From Mycolicibacterium sp. CBMA 226 (GTDB lineage: Bacteria; Actinomycetota; Actinomycetes; Mycobacteriales; Mycobacteriaceae): DNA of 64,000 nt. The stretch lies in NCBI RefSeq assembly GCF_009729075.1, contig NZ_VTGY01000033.1:124001-188000 (forward strand), read 5' to 3'. The notes beneath the pieces are model-generated. The model was given only the letters and a program-made list of their open reading frames with translations, searched no databases and was not told the origin of the DNA. The translations under genes were made by a program, and so were the position numbers. This document shows positions 1 to 9,300 of the stretch, piece after piece (the stretch's first letter is position 1; every line of letters starts with the position of its first letter).

Positions 1-329
1 GGTGTGCGAGCCGCGACCTGCAGGAACTGGCTTTCCTGATTCAGCACACGCAGCACGTACCGCCCGAGCAGCGTGAGTTCTGTCCGCAGCTCCCCCTCGC
101 CGGCGAACAGTGCGCTGATGTCGTGCATCGCCCGGCGCCGGTCCAGCTGTCGGTCGATCCCCGCCGCGAGGACGGCTTCCTTGGTCTTGAAGTGGTTGTA
201 CAGCGCCCCGCAGCCGGGCACCAGGCCGGCCGCCTTCTCGATCTGCGTGATGCTGGTGGCTTTGTAGCCCTGCTCACCAAACAGCCGCATGGCCTCGGTG
301 ACCAGCCGTTCCTTCGTCGAGGTTTCCAC
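1..329 (-). CDS. TetR/AcrR family transcriptional regulator (partial, C-terminus outside window)
   Basis: The minus strand reads VETSTKERLVTEAMRLFGEQ and continues with a helix-turn-helix containing TSITQIEKAAG and ALYNHFKTKEAVL, the typical N-terminal DNA-binding domain of TetR repressors. The GTG at 329 is preferred because GGGAG lies just upstream and no ATG is in frame. About 109 residues are visible; the ligand-binding domain runs off the left edge. It is divergent from the ABC1 kinase/P450/epimerase operon starting at 409, so it may control that operon through the 79-bp gap. This regulatory link is inference. Confidence 0.85.
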   Translation of the reverse strand, partial: METSTKERLVTEAMRLFGEQGYKATSITQIEKAAGLVPGCGALYNHFKTKEAVLAAGIDRQLDRRRAMHDISALFAGEGELRTELTLLGRYVLRVLNQESQFLQVAART

Positions 330-408
330 TGTTGACTCCCACCATTGACCGCATATAAGAAGGGTCATATATTTCGTACTAGGTCACCATACAACGCTGG
401 GAGGCGCA

Positions 409-1827
409 ATGACCGGGAATGTGCCGCGCGGACGCATTCGCCGCACCATGCCGGTCGCCGGCTTCACCGCGCGCGCCGCGGGCGGTCGCATGGTCGCGGC
501 CATGCGGGAGAAGGCCGGTAACGCCGGCGCCGTCGAACGGTTCCACGAGCGCACCGCCGAGCAGTACGCCGAACTCCTCGGCCACTCCAAGGGCGTGTTG
601 ATGAAAGCCGGCCAGTTGGTGTCGATGGTCGACGCCAATGCCATTGGCGCCGGCGAACTTACGCCGTACCAACGGGCGCTGACACGGCTACAGGCCGACG
701 CGCCACCCATGGACACGGCACTGGCCCGACGCGTCGTGGAGGACGACCTGGACCGGCCCATCCCGGCGGTGTTCGCGTCGTTCTCCGACGAACCCATGGC
801 AGCCGCGTCCATCGGCCAGGTCCATCGGGCCACCCTGCACGACGGCCGCGACGTCGCAGTGAAGATTCAGTATCCCGGTGTGGCACAGGCCATTCGCGAT
901 GACCTGTCGAACATCGAACTGCTGGCGACGATGTTCCGATTCGCGGCCGGGGCCGCCGGTGCACTCGGAGCGTCGCTACCCGACGTCACGTCGATATCCG
1001 CGGAGATCTCCGAACGCATCTCCGAAGAGATCGACTACCGCCGCGAAGCCGCACACATCACCGCATTCAGCGAACTCTGGCGTGATCACCCCTACATCCG
1101 CGTCCCCGAACTGGTCGGCGAGGCATCCGGCGACCGCGTCCTGACCATGACGTACCTCGACGGACTGGATTGGGCCGCAGCCCAAGACGCCGAGCAAGAC
1201 ACCAAGAACACCTGGTCTGAGGTGATCGCGCGGTTCGTCACCGGCTCCTACCGGCACGGCCACCTGTTCCATGCCGACCCGCACCCGGGCAACTACCGAT
1301 TCGGCAACGACGGGACCGTCGGCTTCGTCGACTTCGGTTGCGCGAAGGTGCTTCCCGAGGACCAGCGCCGACGCATCGTGAACCTGATGCGCTGCGCGGT
1401 CGAAGGGCGCCGCGACGACCTGCGGTCGAGCATGGTCGAAAGCGGTTTCTTCGCAGCCGATTCCGTGCTGACCGCCGACGACGCGTACCGCTGGTGGGAG
1501 GGCATCATCTACGAGATCCTGGCACCGCAGCCGGTCACCTACACCGACGAGGCCTCGCGGCGGGCCATCGCCTCGATGCTGGACGTCCGCGAGGCCGACC
1601 ACCCCATGCGGCACATCACGGTGCCCGCCGATTTCGTGTTCTTCTCGCGCCTGAACCTGTCGATGAACGCGATTTTCACGGCATTGAACGCCACCTTCCA
1701 CGCCCGCGGAATGCTCGACGAGATGGACGGCGTCGCCGCGCCCGTCACCGACCTGGGCCTCGAACACGAGGCGTGGGTGCAGCGCCGCGGTCTGCCGCAC
1801 GGAATGGACGACCATGAGCACCACTGA
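409..1827 (+). CDS. ABC1 (AarF/UbiB) atypical protein kinase family protein
   Basis: The 472-residue protein has the hallmarks of the ABC1/UbiB family: a KAGQ motif near residue 66 (LMKAGQLVSM), the ATP-binding AVKIQYPGV segment, the catalytic loop HADPHPGN and the metal-binding FVDFGCAK. Family members are small-molecule or lipid-linked kinases/ATPases associated with quinone or isoprenoid metabolism; the substrate here cannot be read from sequence. The ATG at 409 follows GGGAGG. Its end overlaps the P450 start by 14 nt, implying translational coupling in a three-gene operon (409-3882). Confidence 0.9.
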   Translation: MTGNVPRGRIRRTMPVAGFTARAAGGRMVAAMREKAGNAGAVERFHERTAEQYAELLGHSKGVLMKAGQLVSMVDANAIGAGELTPYQRALTRLQADAPPMDTALARRVVEDDLDRPIPAVFASFSDEPMAAASIGQVHRATLHDGRDVAVKIQYPGVAQAIRDDLSNIELLATMFRFAAGAAGALGASLPDVTSISAEISERISEEIDYRREAAHITAFSELWRDHPYIRVPELVGEASGDRVLTMTYLDGLDWAAAQDAEQDTKNTWSEVIARFVTGSYRHGHLFHADPHPGNYRFGNDGTVGFVDFGCAKVLPEDQRRRIVNLMRCAVEGRRDDLRSSMVESGFFAADSVLTADDAYRWWEGIIYEILAPQPVTYTDEASRRAIASMLDVREADHPMRHITVPADFVFFSRLNLSMNAIFTALNATFHARGMLDEMDGVAAPVTDLGLEHEAWVQRRGLPHGMDDHEHH

Positions 1828-2974
1828 CCTCACCAGCCCTGCCGCCGCCCGGCTGCCCTGGGACGCCGCGAATCCCTACGTGTTCTACGACGCCCGCCGG
1901 CGCGACGGCGATGTCGTATGGGACGACGTCGCCCAGGGCTGGCTGGTCCTGGGCTACGACGCGGCCCGGCAGGTGCTCGGCGGGACCGGCTGGACCAGTG
2001 ATCCACTGGCCAATCCGGTGGCCCGCGCGTCGATGACCATGCTGGCACCGGACTTCGCCAAAGCCTCGATGCTTTTCACCGACGGCGCCGACCATGACCG
2101 GCTGCGCGGCGCGGTCCGGGACGCGTTCACCCGCACCACGGTGGCCGGTCTGGCCGAGGGCGTGGAGACGATCACCGCCGAGGTCATCGCACAGGCACCC
2201 GCCGGTGAGACGTTCGATTTCATGTCGCAGATCGCACTGCCGCTGCCGATCGCGGTGGTCGGCGAATGGCTCGCTCTCGACCCGGGCCACGCGGCGTCAC
2301 TGCGCGAGCTGTCGCCGTCGATCATCCGCATGCTGGGCACCCTGGCCGATCCCGTGGAGGTGGCCGAGGGGTTCGGTGCCGCCGCCGCGCTGATGGCCGA
2401 GTTTCTGCCGCTGGCCGCCGACCGACGGGCCCACCCCGGTGATGATCTGTTCAGCTTCATCGCCACCGATCCCGAACTGTCACTGGACGATGTCGTGGTG
2501 ACGGCAATCCTGATCGCGGTCGCCGGGCACGAGACCACCGCGAATCTCCTTGGCGCAGGCCTGATTCGACTGGTGAACGAACAGATCGACACCGTCGACG
2601 GGGCGGTGATCACCGAGCTACTGCGGCTCGATGGTCCGGTGCAGTCGACGGTGCGCACCGCCACCGAGGACCACCGGCTGGCCGGTGTCGACATCGCGGC
2701 CGGCGACAGCGTCGTCGTCGTGGTGGCGGCCGCCAACCGCGACCCGGCGGTGTTCACCGAACCCGATCGCTTCCGGCTGGGCCGCACCGGCCCCGCCCCG
2801 GTGGCGTTCGGGTACGGGGCCCACTACTGCCTGGGTTCCGCACTGGCCCAGCTGGAGCTGACCGTCGCATTGCGGGAAGCCGTTGCCCGCCGGCCGGTTA
2901 TCAGCGGGGCCGTCACGTGGCGTGATACCCCGGCCATCCGCGGACCGCTAACGTTGCCGGTGGCGTTCCGCTGA
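1814..2974 (+). CDS. cytochrome P450
   Basis: A 386-residue bacterial class I P450. The I-helix oxygen-binding motif VAGHETTANLL, the K-helix ExxR in ELLRLDGPV, the NRDPAVFTEPDRF meander and the heme-binding FGYGAHYCLG with the axial Cys are all intact. It should be a soluble haem monooxygenase needing a ferredoxin partner, which is not encoded nearby. It overlaps the ABC1 gene upstream, and its stop codon abuts the epimerase start (TGATG at 2972-2976). Substrate unknown; the company of an ABC1 kinase and an epimerase hints at isoprenoid, sterol or lipid chemistry, which is inference. Confidence 0.93.
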   Translation: MSTTDLTSPAAARLPWDAANPYVFYDARRRDGDVVWDDVAQGWLVLGYDAARQVLGGTGWTSDPLANPVARASMTMLAPDFAKASMLFTDGADHDRLRGAVRDAFTRTTVAGLAEGVETITAEVIAQAPAGETFDFMSQIALPLPIAVVGEWLALDPGHAASLRELSPSIIRMLGTLADPVEVAEGFGAAAALMAEFLPLAADRRAHPGDDLFSFIATDPELSLDDVVVTAILIAVAGHETTANLLGAGLIRLVNEQIDTVDGAVITELLRLDGPVQSTVRTATEDHRLAGVDIAAGDSVVVVVAAANRDPAVFTEPDRFRLGRTGPAPVAFGYGAHYCLGSALAQLELTVALREAVARRPVISGAVTWRDTPAIRGPLTLPVAFR

Positions 2975-3882
2975 TGCGGGTGTTCGTGACCGGCGGGACG
3001 GGCGCCATCGGCATCCATGCCGTGCCCGCGCTGGTCGCGGCCGGCCACCCGGTCACCGCGCTGGCCCGCAGCGACGCCAAGGCCGCGGCGTTGCGCAGTC
3101 AAGGCGCTGAACCGGTTTCGGTGTCACTGTTCGACCGCTGCGGATTGGCCGATGCCTTCGCCGGCCACGACGCGGTGATCAATCTGGCGTCAGCGCTCCC
3201 GTCGACCACTGCGTTCATCCGCAAGTCTGCGTGGGCCGAATGTGAGCGAGTCCGTTCCGAGGGTTCCGCCGCCGTCGTTGATGCCGCCCGGGATGCGGGC
3301 ATTCAGAACATGATTCAAGAATCCGTCGCGATGATCTACCGCGACGGCGGATCGACGTGGATCGACGAAGACCACCCCGTCGACCACTACCCGATCACCC
3401 GCGGCAACCACGCCGCCGAGGCCAGCGCACGACGGTTCGCCGCCGCCGGCGGGCAGGCGACGGTCCTGCGGTTCGGCGTTTTCTACGGTCCGCATGCCGC
3501 GCACAGTGAACAAATCCTCGATCTGGCCAAGTGGCACATCGGTTTTCTGCCCGGCCGCAGCGACTCCTACATCTCATCGATCCACATCGTGGATGCGGCG
3601 AATGCCGTCGTCGCAGCACTTGCCGCGCCGGCGGGTACGTACAACATCGTCGATGACAGGCCGCTCACGAAACGCGAGTACGCCGACGCCTGCGCCGCCG
3701 CCGTCGACCGTCGCATCTGGATCAGCGGGCCGGGACGGTTGGGGCTGCTGCTCGGTGACCGGCTCACCTCGATAACAAGGTCGCTTCGGGTGCGCAACAA
3801 GCGTTTTCGTGACGCCTCCGGTTGGCGGCCCCGCTATCCCAGCGCCGCCGAGGGTTACCGCGCGATGGCGAAGTCAGGCTGA
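2974..3882 (+). CDS. NAD(P)-dependent epimerase/dehydratase family protein
   Basis: The 302-residue product opens with VTGGTGAIGIHAVPAL, a Rossmann GxxGxxG nucleotide-binding motif of the extended SDR family. It lacks an obvious YxxxK in the usual sugar-epimerase context and reads more like the atypical SDR/NmrA-like oxidoreductases, so a sugar substrate should not be assumed. The ATG at 2974 overlaps the P450 stop codon, making it the last gene of the ABC1/P450 operon. Its stop overlaps the convergent DCC gene by a few bases. Confidence 0.85.
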   Translation: MRVFVTGGTGAIGIHAVPALVAAGHPVTALARSDAKAAALRSQGAEPVSVSLFDRCGLADAFAGHDAVINLASALPSTTAFIRKSAWAECERVRSEGSAAVVDAARDAGIQNMIQESVAMIYRDGGSTWIDEDHPVDHYPITRGNHAAEASARRFAAAGGQATVLRFGVFYGPHAAHSEQILDLAKWHIGFLPGRSDSYISSIHIVDAANAVVAALAAPAGTYNIVDDRPLTKREYADACAAAVDRRIWISGPGRLGLLLGDRLTSITRSLRVRNKRFRDASGWRPRYPSAAEGYRAMAKSG

Positions 3883-4260
3883 AACACATTCCGACGGAGC
3901 GGATTCGCACCACGGTGTGACGCCACGGAAGTGGTACCGATGCGTGGCAATCCACCGGTAGACCCGCTCTTGGACCGCGCCGACTCCCGGAATGCCGTAG
4001 ACCCACAACGGCAATCGGGTGCCGAGTGCCGCCGACACCGCCGCATTGGCCGCCTTGGCGCCGCCGAGCACTTCGCCCGATGAGTCCAGCCACCACACCG
4101 ATTCCATGAGATGTTCCGGTGCTACGCCGAGGCGCTCGGCGGTGCCGGGCTTCTGCAACGGTTCGGTGCGGAGCCGGCCGGTTCGGTTCATTCGCAGCAA
4201 CTGATTACGCGCGCGGGTACACATTCCGCACTTGCCGTCGAAGAACAGCACACCGTCCAT
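3874..4260 (-). CDS. thiol-disulfide oxidoreductase DCC family protein (DUF393)
   Basis: The 128-residue protein begins MDGVLFFDGKCGMCTRA, the DxxCxxC signature that defines the DCC (DUF393) family. Members are small thioredoxin-like proteins of poorly known function. The start at 4260 is chosen because the family signature normally begins within a few residues of the N-terminus; an in-frame upstream ATG at 4308 would add an unusual Arg-rich stretch. It converges on the epimerase gene with a 9-nt overlap at the 3' ends. Confidence 0.85.
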   Translation of the reverse strand: MDGVLFFDGKCGMCTRARNQLLRMNRTGRLRTEPLQKPGTAERLGVAPEHLMESVWWLDSSGEVLGGAKAANAAVSAALGTRLPLWVYGIPGVGAVQERVYRWIATHRYHFRGVTPWCESAPSECVSA

Positions 4261-4317
4261 GACTTCATCATGCGCCGCCGAGCGCCGTCCGCGGCCGTGA
4301 GTCGCCACACATCTGGG

Positions 4318-5604
4318 CTAGTGACGCAGAACGCGAGGCCGCGATCCCTCGTCGATGATCGCGAGGTGGACCCGACGGGTCAGGATCTGCAGTCCCGTCG
4401 GCATCGGCGGCGCTGTTGAGGTGTAGACCGCACCGGTTGGGGTGGTCAGCTCGGTGGTGTGCCGCCCATACCGGTCATAGGTGGTACGGGCGTGCCAGCC
4501 GGGTTCTTCTTTGACGTAGTTGCAGTGTTCGCAGAGGCCTTGCCCGTTGTGTGCAGCGGTGAGCCCCTTCGCCACGTGCGGGGTGACGTGGTCGAGGTGC
4601 CGAATCGACGCGTTGCAGTACGGGGTACGGCAGGTTTGGTCGCGGGTCGCGATGAACCGGGCCAGGCCCTTTGGGAAGGTCCGGGACTTCGATTCCATCG
4701 CCACCAGATTGCCTGTGGCCGGTTGTGCGTACAGCCGCCGCAATGACGCTTCGGCTTGCTCGTTGAGCACGGCGCGTTCAATGAGTTGGCGAGCCAAGAC
4801 CGCAGGGATAGGACCATGGCCTTCCAGGTGCGCCGGTTCGGAGCCGCCGGCGAGCAACGTGTCGTCAGAGAGCACCAGGTTGACCGCCACCGACGCCGGC
4901 GTGGTGAGCGGGTTGCGACCCGTGACACGTTCGACCACGGTGTCGGCCATGATCTGACTGCAGGTCCGCCCGTCGGCGCGGCCATCGCGTGCGGCCTCGC
5001 CGGCGGCGGCCTTCAGCGCCCCGTGCGTCTCGTAGGCCTCGACCACCGGCAGCACCACCGTCAGGTACGCCATCCCGTCGGGAGCGGGCCGGATGGTCGC
5101 GCGCCGCCCACTCGGGGCCTGCCGAATCTTGTCCAGTACGGCTTCCCGGTCGAGCCGATAGGCGATGCGCTTTGCCCGGGCCGTGATCTTCTTGTCGCCC
5201 AGTCCCTCCAGATCCCCGGGTTCGGCGCACATCCGGGCATCCAACTTCGCTCGATCAGCCGGCGATAGGCAGGCCGCTTCGCGGCAGATCAACCCGGCCC
5301 GCCATTCCGATAGTGCCCCGGATTCGAGTGCTCCGAGGGTGTGCGGCATGCCAGTGGTCAGCATTCGTGCCGTGGCCAGGTACTGCTTGCCCTGATGAGG
5401 CGATTGACGCCGGGCCAGCCCGATCTCGGTCCCCAGACCCCGCCGAGACGCCTTACCGTCGGCCTGCCGGACCGCATCCCACGCCGCGGTCACGCGCACC
5501 TGCTGCGCGGCGACCAGACCCTTGAGTCGTTCGAGTTCAACGAGCTGATCCCGCAGTGCCGCCTCCCCGGCGTCGGGATGAATCTCCCTCAAGTCTTCGA
5601 ACAT
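4318..5604 (-). CDS. DUF222 / HNH endonuclease domain protein (13E12 repeat family type)
   Basis: The 428-residue protein has an N-terminal Ala/Arg/Leu-rich helical region typical of DUF222 (roughly residues 10-290). A C-terminal HNH nuclease domain shows TRDQTCRTPYCN, LDHVTPHVAKG and NGQGLCEHCNYVK, giving the paired CxxC zinc knuckles and the HNH His/Asn residues. Such genes are multicopy in mycobacteria and resemble the 13E12-type repeat proteins of M. tuberculosis; the nuclease is probably active on DNA but its biological role is unknown. It stands alone, with short gaps on both sides. Confidence 0.9.
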   Translation of the reverse strand: MFEDLREIHPDAGEAALRDQLVELERLKGLVAAQQVRVTAAWDAVRQADGKASRRGLGTEIGLARRQSPHQGKQYLATARMLTTGMPHTLGALESGALSEWRAGLICREAACLSPADRAKLDARMCAEPGDLEGLGDKKITARAKRIAYRLDREAVLDKIRQAPSGRRATIRPAPDGMAYLTVVLPVVEAYETHGALKAAAGEAARDGRADGRTCSQIMADTVVERVTGRNPLTTPASVAVNLVLSDDTLLAGGSEPAHLEGHGPIPAVLARQLIERAVLNEQAEASLRRLYAQPATGNLVAMESKSRTFPKGLARFIATRDQTCRTPYCNASIRHLDHVTPHVAKGLTAAHNGQGLCEHCNYVKEEPGWHARTTYDRYGRHTTELTTPTGAVYTSTAPPMPTGLQILTRRVHLAIIDEGSRPRVLRH

Positions 5605-5716
5605 ACGTTCGACTCTATCGGATACATGTGATGCACGCCAGACCCCAGATAAATGAATTTGCCCCGCTGTAACACAAGGAAATCTGCCCGTACCCTGCGG
5701 ATTCGATGATGGCTGT

Positions 5717-6238
5717 GTGTTGATGCATCAGGGAATCGGTCTCGACGCGTTCAACGCCATGCCGAAGCAGCGGGCGGTGCACGCACTGTACGAATGCTGC
5801 TACAGCGTGCCCCTGGCCGGCAGTCTGGCCGACGGACGCGCCTACGCAGACCACGACCACCTGTTCCGGCGGGCCGACGACCTCCTGTTCGGGCTCGCCG
5901 ACTCCTCGGTGGACGCGATTCTGCAGGCCTACCCGCAGGTCGGGCGGCGGCCCGGCAGCGCCCGCTCGCAGTTCGAGCAGTGCGCGGTGTGCGACCGCGA
6001 CGCCGATCTCATGGCAACCCTGACCGCGCACGCCGCGACCTACCGGGACCACTTCGGCTTCGATTTCGTGATGTTCGTCGGCGCCATGAGCGCCAACGAA
6101 GTGCTGACCCACATGGCCGACCGCATGCACAACGACCACGAGACCGAGCGCAAAGTGGTCCGGAACGAGCTGGCCCGCATCAACCGGACCCGGCTGGAGC
6201 GCATGCTCGGACCCGAGGGCGGCTACAACAACTGGTAA
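5717..6238 (+). CDS. OHCU decarboxylase (UraD)-like protein, catalytic His apparently replaced
   Basis: The 173-residue sequence fits the 2-oxo-4-hydroxy-4-carboxy-5-ureidoimidazoline decarboxylase fold: FNAMP at the N-terminus, an FEQCAV segment matching the family's EQAG region, HFGFDFVMFVGAMSANEVL, and ARINRTRLERML at the end. In characterised enzymes the catalytic His sits in an HP dipeptide (HPxIG); the equivalent here reads AYPQVG, so His appears replaced by Tyr. No other ureide-pathway gene is adjacent. The start could be the GTG at 5717 or the ATG at 5723; neither has a good ribosome site. Activity on OHCU is doubtful. Confidence 0.75.
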   Translation: MLMHQGIGLDAFNAMPKQRAVHALYECCYSVPLAGSLADGRAYADHDHLFRRADDLLFGLADSSVDAILQAYPQVGRRPGSARSQFEQCAVCDRDADLMATLTAHAATYRDHFGFDFVMFVGAMSANEVLTHMADRMHNDHETERKVVRNELARINRTRLERMLGPEGGYNNW

Positions 6239-6300
6239 CGAAGACGCCACGGCACGCCCGCCGTCAGGTACCGTTCGCCAAGCCTTAGTAGTTTGTACCC

Positions 6301-9300
6301 GTGCATCAGGAGATCCCCCCGCAGTACGTGCGTTCGGCGAACGCGCCGCAGGCGCGGACGCTCATCGACATCCTCTACGCCACAGCTGATCAATATCCCG
6401 ATGCACCAGCCATCGACGACGGCACCGTCCAGCTCACCTATGCCGAGCTGATCGCCGACGTCGAGGAGAGCGTGGCCTGGCTGGCCGCGCGGGGCATCGG
6501 ACGCGGCGACCGCATCGGCATCCGCATGCCGTCGGGCAGCTATGCGCTGTACGTGTCGATTCTCGCGACCCTGGCCACCGGCGCCGCCTACGTCCCGGTC
6601 GACGCCGACGATCCCGAGGAGCGCGCCGCGCTGGTCTTTGGGGAAGCCGGCGTCGTCGGCATCATCACCGAAGAAGGCCTGGTCCGCGGCCCCGGCTCGA
6701 CCCGTGGCTGGCAGGCCGGCAGCCCGCTGACCCGCGACGACGCCTGGATCATCTTCACCTCCGGCTCCACCGGAACCCCGAAGGGCGTCGCGGTGACGCA
6801 CCGGAATGCGGCCGCGTTCGTCGACGCCGAGGCCGAGATCTTCTTGAAGGACAACCCGCTGGGCCCGGGCGACCGCGTGCTGGCGGGCCTGTCCGTGGCG
6901 TTCGACGCGTCCTGCGAAGAGATGTGGCTGGCCTGGCGCTACGGGGCGTGCCTCGTCCCGGCGCCACGGTCGCTGGTGCGCAGCGGCATGGACCTCGGCC
7001 CGTGGCTCGTGTCCCGCGACATCACCGTCGTCTCGACGGTCCCGACGCTGGCCTCGCTGTGGCCGGCCGAGGCCCTGGAGGCCGTGCGCCTGCTGATCTT
7101 CGGCGGCGAGGCCTGCCCCCCAGAACTCGCCGAGCGACTGGCCGTCGAAGGCCGCGAGGTGTGGAACACCTACGGGCCCACCGAGGCCACGGTCGTCGCC
7201 TGCCTCGCACCGCTCGGCGGTGGCCCGGTCAGCATCGGGCTGCCGCTGCCCGGCTGGGACCTTGCTGTCGTCGACAAGGACGGGCTGCAGGTCGGCTACG
7301 GCGATGTCGGCGAACTGGTGATCGGTGGCGTCGGCCTGGCCCGCTACCTGGACCCGGAGAAGGACGCCGAGAAGTACGCCCCCATGGAGACCCTCGGCTG
7401 GGGCCGCGCATACCGCAGCGGTGACCTGGTCCGACTCGAAGCCGACGGCCTCTACTTCCAGGGCCGCGCCGACGATCAGGTCAAGGTCGGCGGCCGGCGC
7501 ATCGAACTCGGCGAGGTCGACGCCGCACTCGTCAACCTCCCGGGCGTCAGCGGCGGCGCCGCCGCGGTACGCAAGACGGCCACCGGCACTCCCCTGCTGG
7601 TCGGCTACATCGCCAGCGCCGACCCCGAATTCGACATCATCAAGGCCCGCAAGGAGTTGGCCCAGTCGTTGCCGGCGGCGCTCGTTCCGCGGCTCGTCCT
7701 CGTCGACGAATTGCCCACGCGCACATCAGGAAAAGTCGATCGCAACGCGCTGCCCTGGCCCGTCGACTCCGCGGGCGACGACAGTCCCGACCTGGACGGC
7801 ACCATGGGCTGGCTCGCCGGGCTGTGGCGCGACGTCCTGGCCTCCCCGGTCGACGGACCCGGCGCCGACTTCTTCGCGCTCGGCGGCGGCTCGTTGTCCG
7901 CGGCACAGCTCGTCTCGCTGCTGCGCGAGAAGTACCCGCAGGTGACCGTCGCCGACCTGTACGACCACCCCCGCCTGGGCTCCCTGGCCGGCTACCTCGA
8001 TGAACTCGACCCGCCGCCGGTGGTCGAAACCCGAAGCGTCACACCCGTTCCACTGACGACGCAGCTGATCCAGACTCTCGTCGCCATCCCGCTCGCGACC
8101 CTGGCCGGCATGCAGTGGGTCGTGTGGCTGGCGCTGCTCAACAACGTCGCCGCGGCGCTGCACCTGCTACCCTGGGCCACCACCGTCAACTGGTGGTGGA
8201 TTCTGGTCGGGTTCCTGGTGTTCGTCACGCCGATCGGCCGGATGGGCATCGCCGTGTTCTGCGCCCGGGGCCTGCTGTCCGGACTGGAACCGGGCACCTA
8301 CAAGCGCGGCGGCTCCGAGCACCTGCGGGTCTGGCTCGCCGAGCGACTCGGCGAGGCCAGCGGTGCCGAAAACCAGGCCGGCGCACCGTGGTTGGTGTAC
8401 TACGCCCGGGCGCTCGGCAACAAGGTCGGCGACGGTGTCGACCTGCACTCGGCGCCGCCGGTCACCGGCATGCTCACCCTCGGCGACCGTTGCTCGGTCG
8501 AGCCCGAGGTCGACCTCACCGGGCACTGGATCGACGGCGACCTGTTCCACGTCGGGCCCATCAGCATCGGCAACGACGCCACCATCGGTGCCCGCACGAC
8601 CCTGCTGCCGGGCGCGGTGGTCGGCAAGAACGCCGACGTCGCACCAGGTTCCGGCGTGATCGGCAAGGTGAAGGCCGGGCAGTACTGGAAGGGTTCGCCG
8701 GCGATCAAGTCCGGCAAGGCCCACCACCCGTGGCCCGACGAGCGGCCGGGTCGCGCACCCATCTGGGTGGCGATGTACGGGCTGACGTCGGTACTGCTCG
8801 GCGGATTGCCGATCCTGGCCCTCGCGGCCGGACTCGCCGTGCTGATTCTGCCGGTGCGCCATACCCATTCACTGCCGGAGGCGATCCTGCCGGTGACCTT
8901 GTGGACGCCTGTCGCAGCGGTCGTCGCGATGGCGGTGTACGCCGTGCTGACCGTGATCGGGGTCCGTCTGCTGGCCCTCGGCCTGACCGAGGGCTACCAC
9001 CCGGTGCGCAGCCGGGTGGGCTGGCAACTGTGGGCCACCGAGCGGCTGATGGACGCCGCCCGCAACTACCTGTTCCCCATCTACGCGAGCCTGCTGACGC
9101 CGTGGTGGCTGCGAATCCTCGGCGCGAAAGTCGGTAAGGACACCGAGATTTCGACGGCGCTGCTGACGCCCAAGTTCACCGAGGTGCTCGACGGCGCGTT
9201 CCTGGCCGACGACACCATGGTGGCTTCGTACGAACTCGGCGGCGGCTGGATTCACGTCGCCAAGGCGACCGTCGGCCGGCGCGCGTTCCTGGGCAACTCC

